DNA from: G963665005 sp963665005
GTDB lineage: Bacteria > Bacillota > Clostridia > Christensenellales > SZUA-584
DNA length: 64,000 nucleotides
Reading direction: 5' to 3'
Assembly (NCBI GenBank): GCA_963665005.2
Contig: CAXXTQ010000001.1
Location: 1,364,001-1,428,000, forward strand
Part shown: one piece after another, positions 27,718 to 36,120 of the stretch
Position numbering within the stretch: the stretch's first letter is position 1
Layout of the letters: each line of letters starts with the position of its first letter
Notes under the pieces: model-generated
What the model was told of the DNA's origin: nothing
Databases searched by the model: none
Seen by the model: the letters and a program-made list of their open reading frames with translations, nothing else
Program-made: the position numbers and the translations under genes

Positions 27718-28455
27718 ATGAAATTAGAATTTGCATTTCCGTCTCATACAAAAGAAGCACAAGAAAAAAACACTCCGTTAGTAATTCCAGTCGGCACGAT
27801 AGAATATCATGGGCCACATTGTGCTTATGGATGTGACGGTTTAATAGCCCAGGGATTGGTAGAAAAGCTATCCGAAAAAAAAGAGTTAATTATAGCTCCT
27901 ACTATATGGTATAGTCCTTCCAGCTATTCTGTAGCCGGCATGGAAGCAGGATCGGTACATATTGATTACGACTGTTTTGAACAGTACGTTTATTATACAT
28001 TAAAATCATTACTTTATGCCGGTTGGGAAAACATATTTTTACTTATTCATCATCAATATGAAGATGAAATACTTTTACCCATGACCCTTTGCTGTATGAA
28101 AGCTGGCAAGAAGCTTACATTTGAGTATTTAGAAGACAAAAGAGGGAAAGGGTGGTGGGGGAATAATGAAAACCAGAAATTCTACGAAAATCTGGACGAA
28201 AATGAGAACCCCTGGAAATGGATAACGGTATTGCCGTGTATGAGCAAAGAAGTGCAGCGTGCAACGGGCTATGACCATGCAGGGAAATGGGAATGTTCGA
28301 TTTTAAGCAAATTATATCCCGAAACAGTAGAGTTGGGAAATCTTTCGCAAAGTGATGCCTGGTTTATTCAAAGTGCAGCTGAATCTTCACCGGAGATTGG
28401 GGAAAAAATGGTGAACCTTTGCATAGAGGATTTAATGAATAAAATAACAGCATAA
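27718..28455 (+). CDS. Creatininase-family amidohydrolase
   Basis: A 245-residue creatininase-fold protein. VIPVGTIEYHGPH holds the metal ligands Glu29 and His31, with Asp40 nine residues on, the same spacing as in creatininase (E-x-H, then D). The third site, NGHYEN in creatininase, reads IHHQYEDE here, so Gln113 occupies the usual His position beside two other His. The family opens cyclic amides such as creatinine or acts on other amides. AAAGGAG at 27705-27711 precedes the ATG. It follows the creatinase-like gene by 179 nt, which contain no other gene. Confidence 0.8.
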   Translation: MKLEFAFPSHTKEAQEKNTPLVIPVGTIEYHGPHCAYGCDGLIAQGLVEKLSEKKELIIAPTIWYSPSSYSVAGMEAGSVHIDYDCFEQYVYYTLKSLLYAGWENIFLLIHHQYEDEILLPMTLCCMKAGKKLTFEYLEDKRGKGWWGNNENQKFYENLDENENPWKWITVLPCMSKEVQRATGYDHAGKWECSILSKLYPETVELGNLSQSDAWFIQSAAESSPEIGEKMVNLCIEDLMNKITA

Positions 28456-28535
28456 CATTAACAGAAAAGTCAAAAATGAGATTTGATTAAATATCAAAGA
28501 CGGAACCATTAAACTGATTAAAAGAGGAAGATATA

Positions 28536-30020
28536 ATGAAAAAATATGTAGCAATTGATCTTGGAGCAAGCAACGGTCGCTCTATTCTCGGACAGTTTAA
28601 CGGTGAAAGGCTATCGCTTAAAGAGCTGAACCGCTTTGAGAATAATTACGTGCGTATAGGCGATTCGTACTACTGGGACGTACTGCATCTATATACGAGC
28701 ATAAAAGAAGGTTTGAAAAAATATGCAAAAACCAACTCGGATGCACTTTTTGGAATCGGTATTGATACATGGGGCGTCGATTTCGGACTGATTGATAATC
28801 AGGGAAGACTGGTTGGTAATCCGCGGGCATACCGTGACGCAAGAGGGCTGCGGGGGATGCAGGCGTTTAATAAAAAGTATGGAGAAAGAACACTATTCGA
28901 CATTTCGGGTGTCGCCGACGTGGAATTTAATACGACATATCAGATTTATGACATGGTACAGACGGATGACCCGCAGCTTAAAGCCGCAGATAAGCTGCTG
29001 CTGATGCCTGACTTGCTTACCTATATGCTGTGCGGTGAGGTTTCTTGTGAATATACGCATGCATCGACTACACAGATGCTGGATGTTACTGGTAAGTGGT
29101 CGAAAGATATTGTCGATATGCTCGGGATAAAAAAATCTTTACTGCCAAAGATTCAGTTGAGCGGCGAAAAGAAGGGGAATCTGCTGTATGCCATAAAGAA
29201 TGAAATCGGGTTAAAAGATACAATGCCTGTATATTGTGTTGGATCGCACGATACAGCATCCGCCGTTGCGTCCATTCCGGCGAAGAATGAAAACTTTGCG
29301 TTCATATCATCGGGCACATGGTCGCTTATGGGTATAGTATCCGACAGCCCATTTATTACTGATAATGCATATAAAAACAACTTTTCCAATGAAGGTACTG
29401 TCGATGGAAGATATCGTACGCTCCGTAATATAATGGGGCTTTGGATTATACAGAGCTGTAAAAGGCAGTGGGATTTGGAAGAAAAAATAAGCTGGAATGA
29501 TATCGTAGACAGGACGAAGGCCGCACCGGCTTTTTTGTCGTTTATTGATGTCAACGACCACGTATTCTTTGACGCAGGCAATATGACGCAAAAGATACAG
29601 ACATACTGTGAAAATATAGGGCAGCCTGTGCCGCAGACCAAGGGCGAAGTCGCGCGTACGGTATACGAGAGCCTTGCATTAAGCTATAAAGAAGCGTTCG
29701 ATGGTTTAGAACAGCTCAAAGGAAGCAGGATTGACGTTTTGCATATTGTGGGCGGCGGGTCGAAAAACACATTGCTTAATCAAATGACCGCAAACGCTAT
29801 TGGAAGAGAAGTGATTGCCGGCCCGGCTGAGGCGGCTGCAATTGGGAATCTGATGGTTCAGGTCAAATCATCGGGAGAAGTCAGGGATATGGCACAGATG
29901 CGGCAGGTGATTTGCGATTCATTTAGTGTGGAGAGCTATGAACCACAAGAAGTGAATGAATGGATAGAGCAATATGAAAGATATATAACGATAAAAGAAA
30001 AACAGATAGAAGGACAATAA
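28536..30020 (+). CDS. rhaB: Rhamnulokinase-type FGGY sugar kinase
   Basis: A 494-residue FGGY kinase. It starts YVAIDLGASNGRSILGQF, the RhaB form of the phosphate-1 motif, and has GIDTWGVDFGLID, SGTWSLMG and HIVGGGSKNTLLNQMTA (adenosine motif). Rhamnulokinases phosphorylate C1 of L-rhamnulose and related ketoses. No rhamnose isomerase or rhamnulose-1-P aldolase is nearby; instead the next genes are sorbitol-6-P dehydrogenase and sorbose-1-P reductase types, so the kinase may act on another L-ketose such as L-sorbose. AGAGGAAG precedes the start. Confidence 0.85.
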   Translation: MKKYVAIDLGASNGRSILGQFNGERLSLKELNRFENNYVRIGDSYYWDVLHLYTSIKEGLKKYAKTNSDALFGIGIDTWGVDFGLIDNQGRLVGNPRAYRDARGLRGMQAFNKKYGERTLFDISGVADVEFNTTYQIYDMVQTDDPQLKAADKLLLMPDLLTYMLCGEVSCEYTHASTTQMLDVTGKWSKDIVDMLGIKKSLLPKIQLSGEKKGNLLYAIKNEIGLKDTMPVYCVGSHDTASAVASIPAKNENFAFISSGTWSLMGIVSDSPFITDNAYKNNFSNEGTVDGRYRTLRNIMGLWIIQSCKRQWDLEEKISWNDIVDRTKAAPAFLSFIDVNDHVFFDAGNMTQKIQTYCENIGQPVPQTKGEVARTVYESLALSYKEAFDGLEQLKGSRIDVLHIVGGGSKNTLLNQMTANAIGREVIAGPAEAAAIGNLMVQVKSSGEVRDMAQMRQVICDSFSVESYEPQEVNEWIEQYERYITIKEKQIEGQ

Positions 30021-30026
30021 AAATAT

Positions 30027-30797
30027 ATGCAGAGATTAAAAGGGAAGAGAGCGGTAATCACAGGCGCGGCACAAGGACTTGGGCAAGCACTGGCTCAGCG
30101 TATGTCCGACGAAGGCGCTCAAGTCATGATTGGTGATATGAATTTAAAGGGCGCGAAAGAAACAGCTTTAATGCTTAAAGGAAGTGGCGCGTTCTCTTTG
30201 GATGTCACAGACTATGCCGCATGCGAAACGTTCATGAAGAATGCGGTGGATATATTGGGCGGATTGGATATTCTTATATCCAATGCGGCGATACTTATTT
30301 CTGGCTCTATTGAAGAGTTTGAAGCGGACATGTGGGAAAAGGTAATCGATGTCAACCTGTGTGGATTCTTTAATATCGCAAAAGCGGCCGTGCCGTACTT
30401 GAAAAAAAACGGCGGCTGCATTATACAGATCAACTCAAAATCGGGCAAGAAAGGTTCGTTTAAAAACTCAGCATACGCGGCGTCTAAGTTCGGAGGTATC
30501 GGGCTTGTTCAAAGTCTAGCACTTGAGCTTGCGCAGAATCAAATTCGTGTTAACGCAATCTGTCCGGGGAACCTCTTAGATTCACCGCTGTGGACAAAGA
30601 GCTTGTTCAAACAGTATGCTAAAAATCAGGGTATTAGCGAGCAAGAGGTGAGGCAGAAGTATATTGATCAAGTACCGTTAAAGCGTGGATGTACATATAC
30701 CGATGTTGCCAACCTGCTGGTGTTTTTTGCAAGTGACGAGGCAAGCTACATGACAGGCCAGGCGGTTAATGTGACCGGCGGACAGCAGATGGGTTAA
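30027..30797 (+). CDS. SDR dehydrogenase, sorbitol-6-phosphate 2-dehydrogenase type
   Basis: A 256-residue short-chain dehydrogenase: cofactor motif TGAAQGLGQ, NAA at the third strand, IIQINSKSGKKGS and catalytic YAASK. The strings QINSKSGK, VPLKRGCTYTDV and GQAVNVTGGQQM are characteristic of the SrlD/GutD group, which oxidises D-glucitol-6-phosphate to D-fructose-6-phosphate with NAD. It starts 7 nt after the kinase. Together with the SorE-like gene at 32118 it completes a route from L-sorbose-1-P to fructose-6-P. Confidence 0.86.
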   Translation: MQRLKGKRAVITGAAQGLGQALAQRMSDEGAQVMIGDMNLKGAKETALMLKGSGAFSLDVTDYAACETFMKNAVDILGGLDILISNAAILISGSIEEFEADMWEKVIDVNLCGFFNIAKAAVPYLKKNGGCIIQINSKSGKKGSFKNSAYAASKFGGIGLVQSLALELAQNQIRVNAICPGNLLDSPLWTKSLFKQYAKNQGISEQEVRQKYIDQVPLKRGCTYTDVANLLVFFASDEASYMTGQAVNVTGGQQMG

Positions 30798-30808
30798 AGA
30801 AAAAACAG

Positions 30809-32104
30809 ATGAAAAAAGATATTTTAATTGAACAATTAAACGCAAAAACAAAAGGAGATAGAATCGCTGCCATTCAAACATTGGGGAAAATGATGGTCAG
30901 AGGAGATGTTTCATTTCCTGAGCGGCGCGGCTATACGAATAACCACGTGCACACGAAATATTCATTCTCGCCGTATTCGCCGGCAAAGGCGGTTTGGGCT
31001 GCGGTCAGAGCAGGGCTTTCAACGGTAGGCATTGTAGACCATGATGCGATAAACGGAGCTGAGGAATTCATAAAGGCGGGAGAGATTCTCGGCATCGCGA
31101 CAACAATCGGGTTCGAGATGCGTGCCGACTGGTCAAAGACATCACTAAGCGGCAAACAAATCAACAATCCCAATCAAATTTCCAACGGGTATATCTGTGC
31201 GCACGGGCTGCCGCACACACAGATAGAAAAAGCGGACGCATTTTTGAGTAAAGTCAGAAACGCACGAGGGAAGCGAAACAGGGCAATGATACAGCGATTA
31301 AACGAAATTATAAAGCCGTATGGTATTAGCGTTGATTACGAGGGCGATGTGCTGCCCTTATCATATGCCGAATTTGGCGGAGAGGTTACCGAGAGGCATT
31401 TGTTGTTTGCGCTTGCAGATAAGATGATAAAAACGTTTGGCAAAGGGCAGCCGTTGACTGACTTTATTACAGACAGATTGAATATACACTTAAGTGCTAA
31501 GCAAAAAGAGTATATGGCAGATACACACAGCGATATCTACGATTATGATCTACTCAATATATTAAAAGGGAATTTTGTATCTCAGATATATATTGATACG
31601 ACGCAGGAGGAAACTCCTGCTGTAAAAGATGTAGTGGCATTCATCAGCAAGCTTGGTGCTATACCAACGTACTGCTATCTCGGAGATGTGGTGGCATCGC
31701 CAACAGGAGATAAAAAAGCACAGAAGTTTGAGGATGATTACCTTGAGGATTTGTTTACAGTTTGTAAAGACATCGGATTTAGGGCAATCGCATACATGCC
31801 TTCGAGAAATGCGAAAGCTCAGTTAAAACGGGTAATGGCGCTTTGCGAAGAATATGGATTTCTTCAGATCAGCGGAGAGGACATCAATCAACCGAGACAA
31901 TCTTTTATTTGTAAACAGTTAAAAGCGCCGATGTTCGCGCATTTAATGGATACGACTTGGGCGCTTGTAGGACACGAAATAAGCGCAACTAAAGATATAC
32001 AAAAAGGCATGTTTTGGGATAAACTTAAGATAAATCCGCAAGAGATGGAAAAGAGGTTCAATAATTTTATACGGATTGGCAAATCGTCAGAAGGAAAATT
32101 TTAG
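30809..32104 (+). CDS. PHP-domain metal-dependent hydrolase
   Basis: A 431-residue protein with a PHP domain after about 45 residues: NNHVHTKYSFSPYSP (H-x-H motif), IVDHDAINGAEEF (D-H-D motif), a further IGFEMR and a long insertion before ICAHGLPH. PHP enzymes are phosphoesterases using a metal cluster. It lies between the sorbitol-6-P dehydrogenase and the sorbose-1-P reductase genes, and its stop overlaps the ribosome site of the latter. A sugar-phosphate phosphatase or phosphoesterase role is plausible but unproven. The ribosome site is weak, suggesting coupling. Confidence 0.75.
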   Translation: MKKDILIEQLNAKTKGDRIAAIQTLGKMMVRGDVSFPERRGYTNNHVHTKYSFSPYSPAKAVWAAVRAGLSTVGIVDHDAINGAEEFIKAGEILGIATTIGFEMRADWSKTSLSGKQINNPNQISNGYICAHGLPHTQIEKADAFLSKVRNARGKRNRAMIQRLNEIIKPYGISVDYEGDVLPLSYAEFGGEVTERHLLFALADKMIKTFGKGQPLTDFITDRLNIHLSAKQKEYMADTHSDIYDYDLLNILKGNFVSQIYIDTTQEETPAVKDVVAFISKLGAIPTYCYLGDVVASPTGDKKAQKFEDDYLEDLFTVCKDIGFRAIAYMPSRNAKAQLKRVMALCEEYGFLQISGEDINQPRQSFICKQLKAPMFAHLMDTTWALVGHEISATKDIQKGMFWDKLKINPQEMEKRFNNFIRIGKSSEGKF

Positions 32105-32117
32105 GAGATATATAAAA

Positions 32118-33389
32118 TTGAAAACAATAGCGATAAGATTATACGGTAAAAATGATCTGCGGATGGAAACTTTTGAACTTCCGCCCATAAAAGAGGATGA
32201 GATACTGGCAAAGGTAGTGTCAGATTCGATTTGCATGTCTTCATATAAGGCGGCGATACAGGGGGCAGAGCATAAGCGTGTACCAAGCGATGTTGCCGAT
32301 CATCCAACGATTATTGGTCACGAATTCTGCGGAGAAATATTGGAAGTCGGCAAGAAATGGCAGGAACAGTTCGCAGCGGGCGATAGATTCTCGATACAGC
32401 CCGCACACAATAAAAACGGTTCGCAGGAAGCGCCCGGATATTCGTACGAATACTGCGGTGGAGACGCAACATATATCATTATTCCTCCCGAGATAATGGA
32501 GATGGGTTGTCTTCTAAAGTTTGATTCCGATGTGTTTTTCTTAGGGTCTGTGGCAGAGCCTATGTCGTGCATCGTGGGTACATACCACGCGATGTATCAT
32601 ACAAAACAAGGGTCGTATATACACCATATGGGAATTAAGGATGGCGGAAAGATGGCGATCTTGGCCGGTGCCGGTCCGATGGGGCTCGGTACGATAGATT
32701 ATGCGCTGCACAATCCTGACTTACATCCTTCGCTGATTGTTGTAACCGATGTGAATGACAGCAAATTAAACAGAGCGGCAGAAATTTATACGCCGGAGCA
32801 TGCCAAAGAAAAAGGAATTAATCTTATATATTTGAATACAAAAGATATTGACGCAGCCGCTAAACTCAAAGAGATTTCGGGTGGCGACGGATATGACGAT
32901 GTGATGGTTATGGCTCCTGTGCGGGCGGTAGTGCATCAGGGCGACGATATACTCGCTAAAGATGGGTGTTTGAATTTTTTTGCGGGTCCTTCAGATCAAA
33001 ACTTCAAAGCGGAGTTTAATTTATACAACGTTCACTATTCATACACGCATATAGTGGGTACCAGCGGAGGCAACAACGACGATATGCGCGAGTCACTCGA
33101 TTTGATGGCGAAAGGCGTATTAACTCCGACAGCGATGGTAACGCATATCGGCGGTCTTGATAGCGCTATAGAGACAACGCTAAACCTTCCAAAAATACCG
33201 GGCGGAAAGAAGCTGATTTATACAGGCATATCGCTGGAGCTGACCGCAATCGAAGACTTTGCAGGCAAAGGCGAAAAAGATCCGCTGTTTAAAACGCTTG
33301 CACAGATTGTCGATAAGACAAACAATTTGTGGAATCCGGAAGCAGAGAAATATTTACTTGCTCACGCAAAACCGATATCAGCAATATAA
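32118..33389 (+). CDS. sorE: Zinc-binding dehydrogenase, L-sorbose-1-phosphate reductase type (SorE)
   Basis: A 423-residue medium-chain dehydrogenase. It opens MKTIAIRLYGKNDLRMETFE and has SDSICMSSYKAAIQG (zinc-site Cys region), IGHEFCGEI, ILAGAGPMGLGTIDYA (NAD(P) motif) and VGTSGGNNDDMRESLDLM, matching SorE. The TTG at 32118 is the start: AGGAGA at 32103-32108 lies 9 nt upstream and the family N-terminus begins here, not at the longer in-frame start inside the PHP gene. It reduces L-sorbose-1-P to D-glucitol-6-P in known sor operons. Confidence 0.83.
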   Translation: MKTIAIRLYGKNDLRMETFELPPIKEDEILAKVVSDSICMSSYKAAIQGAEHKRVPSDVADHPTIIGHEFCGEILEVGKKWQEQFAAGDRFSIQPAHNKNGSQEAPGYSYEYCGGDATYIIIPPEIMEMGCLLKFDSDVFFLGSVAEPMSCIVGTYHAMYHTKQGSYIHHMGIKDGGKMAILAGAGPMGLGTIDYALHNPDLHPSLIVVTDVNDSKLNRAAEIYTPEHAKEKGINLIYLNTKDIDAAAKLKEISGGDGYDDVMVMAPVRAVVHQGDDILAKDGCLNFFAGPSDQNFKAEFNLYNVHYSYTHIVGTSGGNNDDMRESLDLMAKGVLTPTAMVTHIGGLDSAIETTLNLPKIPGGKKLIYTGISLELTAIEDFAGKGEKDPLFKTLAQIVDKTNNLWNPEAEKYLLAHAKPISAI

Positions 33390-33487
33390 GATTAGTTTTT
33401 ATTCGAAATCATTTCAAGGAGTCAAGGATATTGATTTTGCTTTGATACTATATAAAATGTAATGATATTGAGACGGCGCAAAAATTA

Positions 33488-33519
33488 AAAACTGAACCTG
33501 ATTTTTCAGGTTCAGTTTT
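33488..33519 (-). terminator. Bidirectional rho-independent terminator (copy 2)
   Basis: A 14-bp stem (33488-33501 with 33506-33519), TTTT loop and T-runs both ways. It ends the leftward Gfo/M81/kinase operon and the rightward SorE operon, which converge here. Confidence 0.92.
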
Positions 33520-33527
33520 CTAACGTA

Positions 33528-34541
33528 TTAATTGAGTTCTATAAGCTCTGCTTCGCCGCTTCTCAAAGACTTAAAGCAAGCTTCAATAACCGAGACAGCA
33601 AGCGTGGCTCTTTCCAAATCTACAAGATACTCTTGTCCGGATGCTGTAGCCTCTACAAAATGATGCAATTCAGATTTAAGGTCACCTTGAATTACTCCGT
33701 TGTATTCCGGCCAATGAAGCGTATCAGGAGAATAAGAAAATCCAAGTTCGCTGATGATTTTAATTTCGTCTCCTGCTATATTTACCACTCCCATACCTTT
33801 TGTTCCAATAGCTTCAACGCTTGTATTTAGCACGGCGGGAGCATTTTCGGGCAGCCCCCAGCTTAGCTCAAGATTCCCGATAATACCATTTTGAAAGGTA
33901 ATGATAGCAAACACTGTATCGAGCGCACCATGTTTTTTGTTTTTCTTGTTTGTAGACTGAGCATATACTTTTAAAGGTTTCGCATTTGCATAATCTATCA
34001 TATATTCTATATCATGAACGCCAAGATAATAGAATATGGAGACTTTTCCGCCTAACCGTTCTGCCATGGGGGACGGAGTAATTCTTTTTAGAGAAAGGCT
34101 GGTAATATCACCCAGCTCGCCTTTAGTAATCGAATCTTTAAGATGAACATATCTTGGGTCAAATCTTAGAACATGGCCAACCATAATTCTTGTTCCGCTT
34201 GATTTGCACGCATTGATAATTTCGCGCGCAAGCTTTACGGTAATAGCTATTGGCTTTTCTATCATTATAGCTTTAAGGCCTGCGTTTGCTGCCGCGATGG
34301 CGGGTCCTTTATGATATCCTTCGGGTACACAGATATCCAATAAATCAAGATTTTCTTTTTCAATCATGCTTTCAAAGCTAGTGTAGGTTTTGCAAGAATA
34401 ATCCTTACCCACCTTAGCTCCCAGCTCGTCGTTCAAATCAGCGACAGCAACCAGCTCTACTTGCGGGTTCTCATAATGTATTCTTATATGAATCTGTCCG
34501 ATCATTCCTGCGCCGACAACACCAATCCTTAACTTATCCAT
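33528..34541 (-). CDS. Gfo/Idh/MocA family oxidoreductase (copy 2)
   Basis: A 337-residue paralogue of the protein at 16642-17646, identical in the nucleotide-binding motif (GVVGAGMIGQIHIR), the MIEKPIAITV motif and the middle. It differs at LPENAPAVLNTSVEAIG and in the last 90 residues. AGGAGG 9 nt upstream of ATG 34541 fixes the start; the longer frame to 34586 runs back into the M81 gene. It is the last gene of a leftward operon with the M81 hydrolase and the FGGY kinase. The different C-terminus may tune substrate choice. Confidence 0.88.
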   Translation of the reverse strand: MDKLRIGVVGAGMIGQIHIRIHYENPQVELVAVADLNDELGAKVGKDYSCKTYTSFESMIEKENLDLLDICVPEGYHKGPAIAAANAGLKAIMIEKPIAITVKLAREIINACKSSGTRIMVGHVLRFDPRYVHLKDSITKGELGDITSLSLKRITPSPMAERLGGKVSIFYYLGVHDIEYMIDYANAKPLKVYAQSTNKKNKKHGALDTVFAIITFQNGIIGNLELSWGLPENAPAVLNTSVEAIGTKGMGVVNIAGDEIKIISELGFSYSPDTLHWPEYNGVIQGDLKSELHHFVEATASGQEYLVDLERATLAVSVIEACFKSLRSGEAELIELN

Positions 34542-34561
34542 TATTAATCCTCCTATATTTA

Positions 34562-36076
34562 TTAATTTAATACCTGCCTCGAGCAAACCGCTTCGGGTGT
34601 ACTGTAGTCATCTAGATTTGAGAAAGGATAGAATGACTGTGGCAGTTTATTGAACTTGAATGCGAACATATTGGAACGAGCTGCGCCAGGCGTATCCGTC
34701 ATACAAATAGTGCCTGCAATAGATTCATATGCGGTACGGAAAGACGTACAGGCTTTTACAACAACGAGTTGGTAAAAGAGCGGTTCTACACCAAATGAAC
34801 GATAAAGCTGAAGATCGCCGTTTCCTGCCATGTTGTGGCAGACAACGATATCAATGATGTCTGCAATACGCAATACAGCCGTTAGGCCTATGTTGTTCAC
34901 AAGGCCGTAGCCTGACGGGCCCTCCTGAACAAATATGCCGTCGTGAAGAGATTTAACGTAAGCTTCTACTGTGATGGATTTACTTCTGACGTGGTCTTTG
35001 GTACCGCCAAGTGATACGGTGATGCTATTCCCTACACCTGCTTTGTGGGCAGCCGCAGCCGCAGGTGCATCATCTACAACAAAGGCTGTTTTTATTGATA
35101 CATCACGCTCAAGAATGCGTTGCACCACCGCGACGCTGTCGCCTGCGGCGCCTGCGTTTGTAGAATCGGCAGAGTCGACTAGGACAACGGGTTTATTTTT
35201 TTTATTTTTCTTGGCGAGATCAATAACTTCGTCTATAGTATAAAGATCCAGTTTAAATGTATGACGCAAATTCAGCAAGAGCACTGCTATTTCGCGTGCT
35301 GCCGCTTTTGCCGAAGCTTCATTCAGCCCGATAGCAATTACAGAGGAACCGCCGACAGAAACGTCTAACCATGGCTGCATCTGAAATATGGAAAAATCCG
35401 AAAGTTTGCCTTGAGATACCAAAGAATTACCATATTCCATAAGTTCATGAAAGGGACCCGATAGTGTAGAATAACTATTAGCCGGTACAATCATAGGGAT
35501 AGAAACATAGGCAGTGTGAAGATTCTTCTTTTGAATCTGCTCTAGCCCAAGCTTTCCTGCACGATAACCTGTTTCGAAATAATCCTCGTGTGGATAAGTA
35601 TGGTAGCCGCAGATTAAATCTGTGTTTTGTATAATTAGTGGTGTAACATTGGCGTGAAGATCACATGATGCAGAAATAACACAATTATCCCCGATTGCGC
35701 TGCGAATACTTGAGATGATATATCCGCAAACGTCATCCGTCTTGGTTGATTGTGTCGCGCCGTGCAGTGAAATAAACACTCCGTCGAAGGGCTCGTTTTC
35801 ATTAATCATGGCAATTGCTTTTTCCAAAAAACCATTGACAACGCTTTGCTTTACTATACCGCCGCTTTGAGATACCATTGAGTAGCAGGGAATTGCAGTG
35901 CCGCCCGCTTCTTCGATAGCGGCCAGTATTCCCGTAACGGCACAGCGCGTACCTTTCAGCGCCTCATTAATCTGTTCGCCTTCAAGTATGCCGCCGCGTT
36001 TAAACGACTCTATTGTGGAAAGCGCCGGATTAAAAGAGTTAGTTTCCTGTCGGAATTCGAAGATCGCAATTTTCAT
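34562..36076 (-). CDS. M81-family metallohydrolase (MlrC-like)
   Basis: A 504-residue protein of the MlrC (microcystinase C) family. It starts MKIAIFEFRQETNSFNP and has SLHGATQSTKTDD, SCDLHANVTP and GYHTYPHEDYFETG, which carry the His/Asp metal ligands, then VLVDSADSTNAGAAGDS typical of the C-terminal half. Family members hydrolyse linearised microcystin, but most bacterial homologues lie in sugar or amino-acid operons and have unknown substrates. It is upstream of Gfo copy 2 by 20 nt and downstream of an FGGY kinase, so an amide-linked sugar substrate is a reasonable guess. Confidence 0.86.
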   Translation of the reverse strand: MKIAIFEFRQETNSFNPALSTIESFKRGGILEGEQINEALKGTRCAVTGILAAIEEAGGTAIPCYSMVSQSGGIVKQSVVNGFLEKAIAMINENEPFDGVFISLHGATQSTKTDDVCGYIISSIRSAIGDNCVISASCDLHANVTPLIIQNTDLICGYHTYPHEDYFETGYRAGKLGLEQIQKKNLHTAYVSIPMIVPANSYSTLSGPFHELMEYGNSLVSQGKLSDFSIFQMQPWLDVSVGGSSVIAIGLNEASAKAAAREIAVLLLNLRHTFKLDLYTIDEVIDLAKKNKKNKPVVLVDSADSTNAGAAGDSVAVVQRILERDVSIKTAFVVDDAPAAAAAHKAGVGNSITVSLGGTKDHVRSKSITVEAYVKSLHDGIFVQEGPSGYGLVNNIGLTAVLRIADIIDIVVCHNMAGNGDLQLYRSFGVEPLFYQLVVVKACTSFRTAYESIAGTICMTDTPGAARSNMFAFKFNKLPQSFYPFSNLDDYSTPEAVCSRQVLN

Positions 36077-36120
36077 AAATGTCCCTTTCTAACTGTAATT
36101 TATTAATTATAAGCTTGTGC

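Larger units (their letters stand above)
33433..34541. repeat. 1.1-kb internal duplication, copy 2
   Basis: Same-orientation copy of 16542-17646, including the terminator and the about 50 nt beyond it. The outer breakpoint is in a GATTTTGC string (33433 and 16542). The inner end is at the start codon. Confidence 0.9.
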
